The translations under genes were made by a program, and so were the position numbers. 64,000 nucleotides of DNA from Pseudomonas capeferrum (GTDB lineage Bacteria > Pseudomonadota > Gammaproteobacteria > Pseudomonadales > Pseudomonadaceae). Within the stretch, counting starts at the first letter, position 1, and the number at the start of each line of letters is the position of its first letter. The DNA is taken from positions 124,001-188,000 of the forward strand of contig NZ_JAAMQM010000001.1 of the NCBI RefSeq assembly GCF_013523055.1. Direction: 5' to 3'. Under the pieces are notes generated by a model. It saw only the letters and a list, made by a program, of their open reading frames with translations, searched no databases and had not been told where the DNA came from. Shown here in pieces: positions 17,756 to 26,926 of this stretch.

Positions 17756-18321
17756 GCCGTATTCAGGTCGTGCGCCCGGCTGGTGCCGGACATGAAACGC
17801 TGTACGTGCTGCTGGCCAGCTTGCTGATCATCATCCTTGCCGCCACGATAGTGACGATGCGCGGCGAGCGAGTGGACGAGGTAGCGCTGGCCAGCCACCA
17901 GATCGACGCGCGCCGCGATCTCACCGCCGCCGAACAAGGCCTGTATACCGACCTGCTGGTGGCCTTCGATGAAATCCAGGCCCTGCGCGAGGAAAACGCC
18001 GGCGCCCCTAGCATCGATACCCTGGTCGACGAGGGCCTGCCGCCCTTCGTCACCGATGCGAGCAGCGAGAGCCGCGGGCGTCACCAGTGGCTATGGATGG
18101 AGAGCGGAGCCTACCTCGGTCGGAGCCAGGACAGCACGGTCGCCGGCAGTTTCCTGCTGATCCTCCCACAGACCCTCGCTACGCCCGCCGACGTCTGGTT
18201 GCGCCATGACAGTGCCACGCTCGCGCCCGCCGACCTGGGCAGCGAGGCGCTGATCGGCGCGGGCTGGAAGCAGATCGCCACTCACTACGACGCCGGGGTT
18301 ACCCGCGAACATCGTCACTGA
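17752..18321 (+). CDS. DUF6162-like membrane-anchored protein
   Basis: A 189-residue protein with a short cytoplasmic start, one membrane helix (YVLLASLLIIILAATIVTM) and a periplasmic domain of about 150 residues that ends GVTREHRH. It resembles the DUF6162 family, found beside zinc/manganese ABC transporter genes. Its start overlaps the preceding gene by four bases, and the binding-protein gene starts 15 bases later. Histidines at the extreme C-terminus could bind metal. No enzymatic motif is visible. Confidence 0.75.
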   Translation: MSRIQVVRPAGAGHETLYVLLASLLIIILAATIVTMRGERVDEVALASHQIDARRDLTAAEQGLYTDLLVAFDEIQALREENAGAPSIDTLVDEGLPPFVTDASSESRGRHQWLWMESGAYLGRSQDSTVAGSFLLILPQTLATPADVWLRHDSATLAPADLGSEALIGAGWKQIATHYDAGVTREHRH

Positions 18322-18336
18322 ACCCAAGGACTTCCC

Positions 18337-19254
18337 ATGCTCCGCTCTGCCCTCGCACGCCGCGTATTCAGCCTGCTGCTAGCGTGCGCCTTGCCTGCCC
18401 TGGCCCTGGCCGACTCCGGCAAGCCCCTGCGCATCGGCATCACCCTGCACCCTTACTACAGCTACGTCAGCAACATCGTCGGCGACAAGGCCGAGGTCGT
18501 GCCGCTGATCCCGGCGGGCTTCAACCCGCATGCCTACGAGCCACGCGCCGAAGACATCAAACGCATCGGCACGCTGGATATGATAGTGCTCAACGGCGTG
18601 GGCCACGACGACTTTGCCGATCGCATGATCGCGGCGAGCGAGACGCCAGACATCAAGACCATCGAGGCCAACGCCAACGTACCGCTGCTGGCCGCCACCG
18701 GCATCGCCGCCCGCGGCGCCGGCAAGGTGGTCAACCCGCACACCTTCCTGTCCATCAGTGCGAGCATCGCCCAGGTCAACAACATCGCTCGCGAACTGGG
18801 CAAGCTGGACCCGGACAATGCCAAGTACTACACCAAGAACGCCCGAGCCTATGCCAAACGCCTGCGGGCCTTGCGTGCCGAAGCCCTGGCCAAGGTCACC
18901 GAAGCGCCGGACGCCAGTTTCCGCGTGGCGACCATCCATGCCGCCTACGACTACCTGGTGCGCGAATTCGGCCTGGAGGTGACTGCCGTGGTCGAACCCG
19001 CCCATGGGATCGAACCCAGCCCCGCCCAGCTGAAGAAGACCATCGACCAGCTCAAGGCGCTGGACGTGAAGGTGATCTTCTCGGAAATGGACTTCCCTTC
19101 CGCCTATGTCGACACCATCCAGCGAGAGTCCGGCGTGAAGATTTACCCGCTGACGCATATCTCCTACGGCGAATACAGCAAAGAGAAGTACGAAGTGGAG
19201 ATGAAACGCAACCTGGACACCGTGGTCCGCGCCATCCAGGAGTCGCGCGCATGA
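18337..19254 (+). CDS. Zn/Mn-type ABC transporter substrate-binding protein
   Basis: A cluster A-I (ZnuA/TroA-like) periplasmic binding protein of 305 residues with a signal peptide ending LPALALA. All expected ligands are visible: His in GFNPHAYEP, His in VVNPHTF, His in ATIHAAYDYL, and an acidic residue in FSEMDF. It lacks the long His-rich loop of ZnuA, so zinc and manganese are both possible. It delivers metal to the ABC components encoded next in the operon and overlaps the ATPase gene by four bases. Confidence 0.92.
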   Translation: MLRSALARRVFSLLLACALPALALADSGKPLRIGITLHPYYSYVSNIVGDKAEVVPLIPAGFNPHAYEPRAEDIKRIGTLDMIVLNGVGHDDFADRMIAASETPDIKTIEANANVPLLAATGIAARGAGKVVNPHTFLSISASIAQVNNIARELGKLDPDNAKYYTKNARAYAKRLRALRAEALAKVTEAPDASFRVATIHAAYDYLVREFGLEVTAVVEPAHGIEPSPAQLKKTIDQLKALDVKVIFSEMDFPSAYVDTIQRESGVKIYPLTHISYGEYSKEKYEVEMKRNLDTVVRAIQESRA

Positions 19255-19997
19255 CTGCCGCGGCCAATCTCGTTACCCCCCATGGTCCGCGCATCGAGTT
19301 TGCCGGCATCGACCTGACCCTGGGGCGCACACGTATCCTCGAGCAGGTCAGTTTCACCGTGGCCGCCGGTAGCGTGCACGCGATCGTGGGCCCCAACGGC
19401 GGCGGCAAGAGCTCGCTGATCAAGACCCTGCTGGGGCAAATGCCGCACCAGGGCCAGTTGACCCTGCAGTGGCCTGGCGATGGCGAGATCATCGGCTACG
19501 TGCCGCAGGCTCTGGAGTTCGATCGCGGGCTGCCGATGACCGTGGATGACTTCATGGCAGCCATGTGCCAGCGGCGACCGGCATTCCTCGGACTGTCGCG
19601 ACGGGTGAGCCCAGCCATCGACGCGGCCCTGGAGCGCGTAGGCATGCTCGACAAGCGCAAGCGCCGCATGGGCGCGCTCTCCGGTGGAGAACGCCAGCGC
19701 GTGCTGCTGGCCCAGGGTTTGATCCCGACCCCGCAATTGCTGGTTCTGGATGAGCCGATGTCGGCCCTCGACGAGGCTGGCATCCGGGTGTTCGAACAAT
19801 TGCTGCAGGGCTGGCGCCAGTCCGGCACTACCGTGCTATGGATCGAGCACGACCTGGAAGCGGTGCTGCGCCTGGCCGACCGGGTCACGGGGCTGAGTCG
19901 CCAAGTGCTGTTCGACGCCCCGCCCGCCCAGGCCCTGACACCCGAGCGGCTGCTCGGCCTGTTCTCCGTTCACCCTCGCAGCGAGACTTTGGCCTGA
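19251..19997 (+). CDS. Metal ABC transporter ATP-binding protein
   Basis: A 248-residue ABC ATPase of the Zn/Mn importer. Walker A is GPNGGGKSS, the signature is LSGGERQR, Walker B is LLVLDEPMSALD, and the switch histidine is in WIEHDLE. The glutamine-loop region reads YVPQALEF, as in ZnuC/MntA proteins. The start ATG at 19251 overlaps the binding-protein stop (ATGA) and its own TGA shares one base with the permease ATG, so the importer subunits are translated as a coupled set. Confidence 0.93.
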   Translation: MTAAANLVTPHGPRIEFAGIDLTLGRTRILEQVSFTVAAGSVHAIVGPNGGGKSSLIKTLLGQMPHQGQLTLQWPGDGEIIGYVPQALEFDRGLPMTVDDFMAAMCQRRPAFLGLSRRVSPAIDAALERVGMLDKRKRRMGALSGGERQRVLLAQGLIPTPQLLVLDEPMSALDEAGIRVFEQLLQGWRQSGTTVLWIEHDLEAVLRLADRVTGLSRQVLFDAPPAQALTPERLLGLFSVHPRSETLA

Positions 19998-20896
19998 TGA
20001 ACTACGATGCCTTTCGCCAACTGATCCAGGACTGGGCCAACGCGGGCTACCTGCCCGAGGCCCTGGCCTACGGATTCGTGGTCAATGCCCTGCTCGCCGG
20101 GCTGATGATCGGCCCTGTCCTGGGCGGTCTGGGCACCCTGGTGGTAGTCAAGCGCTTCGCGTTCTTTTCCGAGGCGGTCGGTCATGCCGCGCTGACGGGC
20201 GTGGCCATCGGCATTCTGCTGGGCGAACCCTACACCGGTCCTTATGGCAGCCTGTTCGGCTATTGCCTGTTGTTCGGCATCTTGCTCAACTTCCTGCGCA
20301 ATCGCACCGGACTCTCGCCGGACACCTTGATCGGCGTCTTCCTCTCGGTGTCCCTGGCACTGGGGGCCAGCCTGCTGCTGATGCTCGCCGGCAAGATCAA
20401 CGTGCATATCCTGGAGAATGTGCTGTTCGGCTCCGTCCTCACCGTCAGCGCGCAAGACCTGCTGGTCCTGGGCATCGTCGCCTTGCTGGTACTGGGCCTG
20501 GCGCTTCCGCTCTACAACCGCATCATGCTGGCCAGCTTCAATCCGCAACTCGCCGCCGTTCGGGGCGTGGCGGTGAAGACCCTGGACTACCTGTTCGTCA
20601 TCCTGGTGACCCTGGTGACCGTGGCGGCCGTGAAGGTGATCGGCGCCATTCTGGTCGGTGCGCTGCTGGTGATCCCGGCGGCGGCCGCGCGCCTGGTCAG
20701 CCAATCGCTCAAGGGCTTTTTCTGGGTGTCGGTGCTGATCGCCACCCTGAGCACCCTCCTCGGCATTCTTCTGCCCATCGTCCTCGACCTGCCCGTGCCG
20801 TCGGGAGCCGCGATCATCCTGGTCGCAGGCGCTTGCTTCGCCCTCGCCGCCCTGGCCCGCGCACTGGTCCCCCGCCTGCAAGGAAACCCGGCATGA
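19997..20896 (+). CDS. Metal ABC transporter permease
   Basis: A 299-residue ABC-3 family inner-membrane permease with eight or nine hydrophobic helices. Family features include FVVNALLAGLMIGPVLGGLG at the start, an EAVGHAALTG segment, and the conserved GAILVGALLVIPAAAAR helix near residue 225. It pairs with the ATPase and binding protein encoded upstream to import Zn or Mn. The ATG at 19997 shares a base with the ATPase stop; the open frame upstream of it is only shadow coding. Confidence 0.93.
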   Translation: MNYDAFRQLIQDWANAGYLPEALAYGFVVNALLAGLMIGPVLGGLGTLVVVKRFAFFSEAVGHAALTGVAIGILLGEPYTGPYGSLFGYCLLFGILLNFLRNRTGLSPDTLIGVFLSVSLALGASLLLMLAGKINVHILENVLFGSVLTVSAQDLLVLGIVALLVLGLALPLYNRIMLASFNPQLAAVRGVAVKTLDYLFVILVTLVTVAAVKVIGAILVGALLVIPAAAARLVSQSLKGFFWVSVLIATLSTLLGILLPIVLDLPVPSGAAIILVAGACFALAALARALVPRLQGNPA

Positions 20897-21801
20897 TCCC
20901 TACCCTCAAGCACCTGATCCTGGCTCTTGCGCTGGCCGGGTCACCTGCCCTGAGCCTTGCCGCTCAAGCCACCACGGGCGCCGAGCAGGCCGCCGTCCAA
21001 GTACTGACCACCTTGCCGGTTACCCATACCCTGGCCGGCATCCTGCTCGATGGCACCTCGGTAAACCTCAAGCGCGCGGCGCCGGCCAGCCTGCCCGCCA
21101 CCCGCCAGCCGTCCTACTTCGGCGGCCGAGGTAGCGCCAGCCTGCACAAGGCCGCGCAGCAGGCCGACGCGGTAATCGACCTGCGCTCGATCTGGCGCGA
21201 CGACCCGCTTTACCCCATGGCTCGACGCAGCAATATCCGCATTGTCGAAATCGACGCCGCGCGGCCCGTGGACGGTGCCTTGCCCGGTATTGCCGTGCAG
21301 GGCGACGATGCCTTCTCCGGCTATCCCTGGCTCAACGCGACCAACCTGGGGCGCATGGCCGATATCATGGCCAGCGATCTGGAGCGTCTTTCCCCCGCGG
21401 ACAAACCCAGGATCCAGACCAATCTCGCCGGCCTCAAGCGTCAGTTGCTCGAACTGACTTCAAGCAGCGAAACGCGTCTGGTGAAGGCTGACAACCTCAG
21501 CGTGGTGAGCCTGTCGGAGCGCCTGGGCTACCTGGCCAGCGGGCTCAACCTGGACGTGGTGGACCAGCCACTTCCCGCCGAGGACAAGTGGGACCAGGCG
21601 GCACTCAAGACGCTGGGTGAAAACCTCAGGGAGCAGGATGTCGCCCTGGTGTTGCATCACCGTCAGCCGGATCCTGCGGTGGCCGAGGTGATCAAGGCTT
21701 GCGGTGCGCAACTGCTGGTATTGGACAGCGACTCGGAAGACAGCGTCGCTGGCCTCAAGGCCAATATCGAACAGATCGTGGGTGCCTTGAGCAAGGGATG
21801 A
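20893..21801 (+). CDS. Second cluster A-I binding protein, metal ligands missing
   Basis: A 302-residue exported protein (signal ending SPALSLAA) with the overall pattern of ZnuA/TroA binding proteins: an N-lobe with HKAAQQADAVIDL, a linker helix, and a C-lobe with VVSLSERLGYLASGLNLDV. The three histidines that bind metal in the first binding protein are absent: the second becomes tryptophan (GYPWLNA), the third serine, and the first has no match. It overlaps the permease gene by four bases and ends the operon. It may bind a metal complex, act as a chaperone, or be a non-binding partner. Confidence 0.82.
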   Translation: MIPTLKHLILALALAGSPALSLAAQATTGAEQAAVQVLTTLPVTHTLAGILLDGTSVNLKRAAPASLPATRQPSYFGGRGSASLHKAAQQADAVIDLRSIWRDDPLYPMARRSNIRIVEIDAARPVDGALPGIAVQGDDAFSGYPWLNATNLGRMADIMASDLERLSPADKPRIQTNLAGLKRQLLELTSSSETRLVKADNLSVVSLSERLGYLASGLNLDVVDQPLPAEDKWDQAALKTLGENLREQDVALVLHHRQPDPAVAEVIKACGAQLLVLDSDSEDSVAGLKANIEQIVGALSKG

Positions 21802-21813
21802 CAGAGATGAACA

Positions 21814-21833
21814 GGGACCACCTAGGTGGCCCC
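21814..21833. terminator. Hairpin between the metal operon and mqo
   Basis: A nine-base stem around a TA centre (GGGACCACC / GGTGGCCCC, one mismatch) lies between the convergent metal operon and mqo. It has no long T-run, but its position suits a shared terminator. Confidence 0.5.
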
Positions 21834-21840
21834 TGGACCG

Positions 21841-23493
21841 TCAAGGCGCCAGGTCTGGGTCGGAATCCAGATGCTTCTGGCCAACCGGGTCGATGTGTTC
21901 CGGATTACGCTCGTTCTCTCGCTTGTCGATGGCGGGAGGCGGGGCAAGCTGCAGCACCTCGCTGGTGTAGGCCCACTCTTGAGCGACTTTCTCCGGGTCG
22001 TCGTTGAGGTGGGTCCCGTAGGACGGGACGATCTCGCGGATCTTGGTCTGCCAAGGAGCGGACGCTATCTTGTCCTTGAACACCTTGGTCATCAGATCGA
22101 GCATGATGGGCGGTGCCGTGGAAGCGCCTGGCGAGGCGCCCAGCAGGCCGGCAATACTGCCATCCTTGGAAGTGACCACTTCGGTCCCGAGCTTGAGGAC
22201 CCCACCCTGTTGGTCATCCTTCTTGATGATCTGCACACGCTGACCAGCCTGCCACAGGCGCCAGTCTTCCTGCTTGGCATTGGGGAAGTAGGTCTTGAGG
22301 GCCTCGAAACGATCATCGTCGGATTGCATGACCTGACCGACCAGGTACTTGACCAGATCGAACTCGCGCACACCCACGCGCGTCATCGGCCAGAGGTTAT
22401 GGGCCGACATGCTGGCGAACAGGTCAAGGTACGAACCTTCCTTGAGGAACTTGGTGGAGAACGTGGCGAACGGGCCGAACAGGATGACCTGCTTGCCATC
22501 GAGCACACGGGTATCGAGGTGCGGCACCGACATCGGCGGCGCTCCGGTGGACGCGATGCCGTAGGCCTTGGCCATGTGCCGTTCGGCAATGGTCGGGTTC
22601 TCGGTCACCAGGAACGAGCCGCCTACCGGGAAGCCTGCGTAATCCTTGGCTTCCTCGATGCCGGCTTTCTGCAGCAGCGGCAGCGCGGCGCCGCCCGCGC
22701 CGATGAACAGGAACTTGGCGTCCGTCGCCGATTCGGTCCCGTCCTTGAGATTCTTGTACTCGACATGCCAGGAGCCATCGTCATTGCGGGTGATGTCCTG
22801 CACTTCGCTCGACAGCTTGAGGGTGAAGTTGGGCCTGGTTTGCAGGAAGCCCACATACTGGCGGGTGATCTCGCCAAAGTTGACGTCGGTACCGATAGGC
22901 GTCCAGGTCGCGGCGAGCTTCTGGTTCGGGTCGCGCCCTTCCATCATCAGCGGCACCCACTTACGAATCTGTTCGGGATCCTCGGAATACTGCATGGGGC
23001 GGAACAGCGGGCTTGCCTGCAGCGCGTCGTAGCGCTTTTTCAGGAAGCGAATATTGTCATCGCCCCAGACGAAACTCATGTGTGGCGTGGAGTTGATGAA
23101 GGAACGAGGGTTTTTCAGGACACCGCTCTTGACCTGCCAGGCGAGAAACTGGCGGGTGATCTGGAACGACTCGTTGATCTCGACGGCCTTGGTGATATCC
23201 ACCTTGCCGTCCTTCTCCGGGGTGTAGTTGAGTTCGGCCAGCGCCGAGTGCCCGGTACCGGCATTGTTCCAACCGTTCGAGCTTTCCTCCGCCACTTTGT
23301 CCAGACGCTCGACCATTTCCACCGACCAGCCTGGCTCCAGTTCGTTGAGCCAGATGGCCAGGGTCGAACTCATGACCCCGCCGCCCACCAGCAATACGTC
23401 GACCCGCTTGGTCTCGGCGGCTTGCGCCGTCATCAGGCCACAGGTCAGGGTAAAGCCCGCCAGTGCCAATTTCGACTTGATCATGTTCTTCAT
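21841..23493 (-). CDS. mqo: Malate:quinone oxidoreductase
   Basis: A FAD-dependent enzyme that oxidises malate to oxaloacetate and passes electrons to membrane quinones, bypassing NAD-linked malate dehydrogenase. The 550-residue protein has the FAD motif [14 protein letters not shown] near residue 40, the family segments [20 protein letters not shown] and [14 protein letters not shown], and a late [15 protein letters not shown]. The first 25 or so residues look like a signal peptide ([19 protein letters not shown]), as in some Pseudomonas Mqo proteins. The ATG at 23493 follows a GGGAGAA site. Confidence 0.95.
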   Translation of the reverse strand: MKNMIKSKLALAGFTLTCGLMTAQAAETKRVDVLLVGGGVMSSTLAIWLNELEPGWSVEMVERLDKVAEESSNGWNNAGTGHSALAELNYTPEKDGKVDITKAVEINESFQITRQFLAWQVKSGVLKNPRSFINSTPHMSFVWGDDNIRFLKKRYDALQASPLFRPMQYSEDPEQIRKWVPLMMEGRDPNQKLAATWTPIGTDVNFGEITRQYVGFLQTRPNFTLKLSSEVQDITRNDDGSWHVEYKNLKDGTESATDAKFLFIGAGGAALPLLQKAGIEEAKDYAGFPVGGSFLVTENPTIAERHMAKAYGIASTGAPPMSVPHLDTRVLDGKQVILFGPFATFSTKFLKEGSYLDLFASMSAHNLWPMTRVGVREFDLVKYLVGQVMQSDDDRFEALKTYFPNAKQEDWRLWQAGQRVQIIKKDDQQGGVLKLGTEVVTSKDGSIAGLLGASPGASTAPPIMLDLMTKVFKDKIASAPWQTKIREIVPSYGTHLNDDPEKVAQEWAYTSEVLQLAPPPAIDKRENERNPEHIDPVGQKHLDSDPDLAP

Positions 23494-23566
23494 GCTTTCT
23501 CCCATGAGACGGCGAGGCCTTGAGTGAACTCCGTGATGTCCTGGCTGAGCGACTGATCGGCGCAGA

Positions 23567-23764
23567 GTGGCGACGGTTTCCAGTCAGGTCCTTGTCAGGT
23601 TCGAGGTGCAGGGCGGCGGAACAGTTCAACTCAGCGCCAGGGCGTTTACCGCGCTGCGTATTACTCCGGCCAAGGTCTACCTCGAAGGGGCTCTTCACGC
23701 AGCGCGGGCCGATCGACAAGCTGCCTCGGCAGTGATCCCGGTGACGCGCGGATCGAACCGCTGA
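23567..23764 (+). CDS. Small hypothetical protein with its own terminator
   Basis: A possible 65-residue soluble protein starting at GTG 23567 ([18 protein letters not shown]) with a regular strand-then-helix pattern ([13 protein letters not shown]) and no known family. Its stop is followed after 13 bases by a strong intrinsic terminator pointing in the same direction, which otherwise would have no gene to serve. The ribosome site is poor (GCAGA). An overlapping frame at 23520-23735 is less protein-like. Confidence 0.45.
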   Translation: MATVSSQVLVRFEVQGGGTVQLSARAFTALRITPAKVYLEGALHAARADRQAASAVIPVTRGSNR

Positions 23765-23777
23765 CGCTTTGATCGGG

Positions 23778-23810
23778 GCCCCTGCCATCACGTGGCAAGG
23801 GCTTTTTCTT
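23778..23810 (+). terminator. Rho-independent terminator
   Basis: GCCCCTGCCA (23778-23787) pairs with TGGCAAGGGC (23793-23802), with one mismatch, and is followed by TTTTTCTTT. It reads on the plus strand and so fits the small gene at 23567-23764. Confidence 0.8.
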
Positions 23811-24890
23811 TCAGCGTTTCATGCAGCGCTGATAGCGCTCTTCCACCCGCCCCGCGAACCAGGCCGTGGTCAACTTACGGGTTATCTTCGGGCTTTTCAG
23901 CTCGATCCCGGGCAGGATCGCGCGCGGCAGTGGTTTGCCCGCCGCCTTTTCAGCCAGCTTGAAGACACCCTCGTACACGTCGGTCTCCTCGAAAGCCAGG
24001 CTGTCGCCCTGCTCCAGCGCGTTGCGTATCCCCGGGTTGCGCCAACCCAGCTTCGGCCCAAGCTTGCGCGCCGCCAGTTCGGTCTTGCCGGGCATGATGG
24101 CGCCAGGGGCGATGAGATCGCCATCGAGCGCCAGGTCGATCCCTGTTGCGCGACTCAAAGCCGCCTGGAACGCCGCGTTTCGGCTTGCGTACCATCCCGC
24201 GTTGAAATCGGCGAAGCGGTACAGCGGACGCTGATAATGGGCGGGGTAACCCAACAAGTGAGCGACGCCGAAATACATTCCGCCACGTCGGCTGAAAACC
24301 TCCTGGCGGATCGTACCGGCATAGGTGTAGGGATAGTCCCTGGCATGGCGCTCGGCAAAATCGATGCTGACCTGCATCGGCCCGCCCGTGTGCACGGGGT
24401 TGAGGCCGCCGAGCAACGTGCGCCCCAGCGGCAGGGTACCGATGAGGTCATCGAACAAGGCACTGAGTTCTTTCTCGCTGCGCACCGCCTGCAAGCGTTG
24501 CTGGTAGGTCTTGCCGTTACCGGAGCGGGTCTGCAAGGCGCGGTCGACGAGCATGCGGGGGATGTGCAGGCGCGCGGCGCGGCGGTCTATCTCCTGCCGG
24601 GCGATACGGCCCAGCCCCGGCACCTGGGGGTCGGCCTGGAAGGTCGACTCCTGCTCGGTCACCGCAAGCACGGCGCACAGGTTGCTCTTGCTCGGCTCGA
24701 GGCGCTGGGCACTGAATGCCGTCTGGATATCCTTCGCCCAGCCATCCCGGTCTCGGGTGGTGGTCGGCAGCAGACGCTTGACCTGAGCCTGTACCGTTGC
24801 CGGATCGGCTACCGGCTCGCCGCGTTGCCCGGCACAGCCTTGCAACAGCGCAAGTATCACCATGCCCGCCAGCGCCGTACGCCATACCAT
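23811..24890 (-). CDS. DUF1615 family lipoprotein
   Basis: A 359-residue lipoprotein with the lipobox LLQGC at the end of a short signal peptide, so it is attached to a membrane in the periplasm. The rest matches the DUF1615 family, of unknown function. Recognisable stretches are AVLAVTEQESTFQADP, GGPMQVSIDFAE, and RRGGMYFGVAHLLGYP followed by FADFNAGWYASRNAAFQ. The conserved E in TEQEST followed by a GG-x-MQ block recalls lytic transglycosylases, so a cell-wall role is conceivable (inference). Confidence 0.88.
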   Translation of the reverse strand: MVWRTALAGMVILALLQGCAGQRGEPVADPATVQAQVKRLLPTTTRDRDGWAKDIQTAFSAQRLEPSKSNLCAVLAVTEQESTFQADPQVPGLGRIARQEIDRRAARLHIPRMLVDRALQTRSGNGKTYQQRLQAVRSEKELSALFDDLIGTLPLGRTLLGGLNPVHTGGPMQVSIDFAERHARDYPYTYAGTIRQEVFSRRGGMYFGVAHLLGYPAHYQRPLYRFADFNAGWYASRNAAFQAALSRATGIDLALDGDLIAPGAIMPGKTELAARKLGPKLGWRNPGIRNALEQGDSLAFEETDVYEGVFKLAEKAAGKPLPRAILPGIELKSPKITRKLTTAWFAGRVEERYQRCMKR

Positions 24891-24941
24891 GCTTATCTCC
24901 TTGTGCGATCGATGGCTGCACCTTATCAGCCGATGAACGCA

Positions 24942-25436
24942 TCAGGACAGGACCAGATAGTCGCTGCGCTGCACGATCGGCGCGTGCTCGCCGGGCACGA
25001 GGCGCACATAACGGCCTTCGACCTGATCGATGGCGATGCAGTCGTCGATGTCCATCACCGCATCGGTATGCCCCTGCGACCAGTGCCCGAGCATGTGCCG
25101 CCTGCCCTTGGCCCGCGCCTGACGCGGGCTGTCGGCCACCAGCAGGAGGTAATGATGAGCTTCACCGAACGCGCCCGGCTCGTAACCGCCCAGGTTGATG
25201 AAGTACAACCGAGGCTCCCCCGCGGCAGGCTGCTGGTCGCTCCATGTCAGGCGGTAGCCATCGACCCCCTCCACCTCCAACCAGGAGTCGATGTGCAGGC
25301 CCTTGGGGCTGCCGAACCACTGCTGGCGCAGCTGCGGATAAGCTGCCTGCAGGTCTGGCGCGACGGTGAAGACCACGTCATGGACCTCGATCCGAGCTCG
25401 CGGGTGCTTGCCCCCGAGCATCACCACGAACAACAT
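24942..25436 (-). CDS. DUF1543 domain protein
   Basis: A 164-residue cytosolic protein with the DUF1543 start MLFVVMLGGKHPRARIEVHD, followed by WFGSPKGLHIDSWLEVEGVDGY and a second half with INLGGYEPGAFGEAHHYLLLV. Function is unknown. The ATG at 25436 lies ten bases after the isochorismatase gene stop, so the two are co-transcribed. The frame is open further upstream into that gene, but that part is not homologous. Confidence 0.88.
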   Translation of the reverse strand: MLFVVMLGGKHPRARIEVHDVVFTVAPDLQAAYPQLRQQWFGSPKGLHIDSWLEVEGVDGYRLTWSDQQPAAGEPRLYFINLGGYEPGAFGEAHHYLLLVADSPRQARAKGRRHMLGHWSQGHTDAVMDIDDCIAIDQVEGRYVRLVPGEHAPIVQRSDYLVLS

Positions 25437-25446
25437 GCCCGAGACC

Positions 25447-25998
25447 TCAAGGTTGCTCGCCGACCAGGTAGGTCTTGCTGATATGACGGAATTGCGGATG
25501 GCGGGCACTGCCCATCAGCTCGAACAACACCATCTCGCGGCTGACGATCTGCGCCCCGGCATCACGCATGCGCGCGATGCCTGCGGCCTTGCTGGCGGTA
25601 GTCCGGCTGTCGCAGGCGTCTTCGACCACGAAGACCTGCTTGCCCAGCTCGAGCAGGTCGAGCACGGTCTGTAGCACGCAGACATGGGTCTCCATGCCAC
25701 ACACCACCACTTGCTCGCGCGCCAGCATGGCGCCGGGCAGGCAGTTTCCGGCCACGCAGGAAAAATGCAGCTTTTCCACCACGTTCGCCAGGGGCGCGGC
25801 AGCTTTCAACGCCTCCACTGTCGGCCCGAGGCCCTTGGGGTATTGCTCGGAGATGACGATGGGCAGCTTGAGGTCGGTGCAGGCGGCGAGCAGCCATCTC
25901 GCGCGTGACAAGGTACCGGTCGGGTCGCTGACCGCGCCGATGAGTTTTTCCTGAATGTCGATGACCAAAAGCGTGGCCTGTCGCGGGTCGATCAGCAT
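25447..25998 (-). CDS. Isochorismatase-like cysteine hydrolase
   Basis: A 183-residue cysteine hydrolase of the isochorismatase superfamily (YcaC-like subgroup). The catalytic triad is visible as D14 in VIDIQEK, K76 in VEKLHFS, and C107 in GMETHVCV. Members hydrolyse small amides or related compounds; the substrate here is unknown. The start ATG 25998 has an AAGGGGC ribosome site. It is the first gene of a two-gene unit with the DUF1543 gene. Confidence 0.9.
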   Translation of the reverse strand: MLIDPRQATLLVIDIQEKLIGAVSDPTGTLSRARWLLAACTDLKLPIVISEQYPKGLGPTVEALKAAAPLANVVEKLHFSCVAGNCLPGAMLAREQVVVCGMETHVCVLQTVLDLLELGKQVFVVEDACDSRTTASKAAGIARMRDAGAQIVSREMVLFELMGSARHPQFRHISKTYLVGEQP

Positions 25999-26175
25999 GT
26001 CTGCCCCTTGCCTGGAAGGATGGAGGTTCGCGGTGCCCTGCTTGAGTGGCCCGATCGAACAGGTCGCTAGCGTCCTCCAGGCGCAAGGCGACGTCAATCA
26101 CCGGACAGGGAACGGTGATGCATCGAGCTTTTTCGGGTCAGGCGTGATCTGATGAGCACGCCGAACACCTGTTCC

Positions 26176-26916
26176 CTAGCGGGCCAGCGACAGTGGTCGC
26201 GAAGTTTGGCGACGTTCTTCCAAGGCTTGGGCAATGACCTCGAACACCTGTTCTTCCTGCTCGTGAATGAAGAAATGGCCTCCGGGAAACATGGCCAAGG
26301 TCTGCTCGCCCTCCGTTTCCTCGCCCCAGGCGCGCAGTTGCTCATCGCTCGCCCGATCCGCCGCGCCTGCCAAGACATGCAATGGGCAACGCAACAGTGG
26401 GCGCCGTACATACTCGTAGCGCCCGCATAGCAGGAAGTCGGCGCGCAGCACGGGCAAGGTGAGGCTCATCAGTTCCTCGTTGGCCAGGACCTCTTCCGGC
26501 GTGCCCTGCAGTTCGCGCAACTGCGCGATCAACTCGCTGTCGCTCTTGGGCTCACGCCAGTTCCGACCGTCATAGTCTTCGCGGCGCCTCGGCGCGGCGG
26601 TGCCGCTGGCAAACAGCGCGACCGGTGCCGGGCAGCCCAACGCTTGCAGCTCATGGACCAGTTCGAAGGCGAGCAAGGCGCCCAGGCTGTGCCCGAACAA
26701 GGCATACGGTTCACTGGCGGTCAGACGCTGTTCCTGGGCCAGCTGCCGAGCCAGCGCGCGCAGGTCGGTCTGCAAAGGCTCGCCCATCCGGGCGCCACGG
26801 CCAGGCAGTTCGACCGGCTGCACCTGCAGCCAGGTGGGCAACTTGCGCCGCCAGCGACTGTAGACCATGGCGCTGGCGCCGGAGTAAGGCAGGCACAGCA
26901 GTTTCAATGAAGACAC
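26176..26916 (-). CDS. Type II thioesterase of siderophore/NRPS pathway
   Basis: A 246-residue alpha/beta hydrolase that frees stalled or wrong acyl groups from nonribosomal peptide synthetase carrier domains. The triad is S77 in FGHSLGA, an aspartate in LAGAADRASD near 195, and the histidine in FPGGHFFI near 221. The N-terminus LLCLPYSGASAMVYSRW is typical of the family. It starts ten bases after the MbtH gene, and a PvdS-like promoter lies ahead of the pair, pointing to pyoverdine synthesis (as PvdG in P. aeruginosa). Confidence 0.9.
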   Translation of the reverse strand: MSSLKLLCLPYSGASAMVYSRWRRKLPTWLQVQPVELPGRGARMGEPLQTDLRALARQLAQEQRLTASEPYALFGHSLGALLAFELVHELQALGCPAPVALFASGTAAPRRREDYDGRNWREPKSDSELIAQLRELQGTPEEVLANEELMSLTLPVLRADFLLCGRYEYVRRPLLRCPLHVLAGAADRASDEQLRAWGEETEGEQTLAMFPGGHFFIHEQEEQVFEVIAQALEERRQTSRPLSLAR

Positions 26917-26926
26917 CGCCAGCCCC

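Noticed and set aside
21826..23523. Long plus-strand frame opposite mqo
   Set aside because: Mqo is certain on the other strand, and this translation has no domain pattern.
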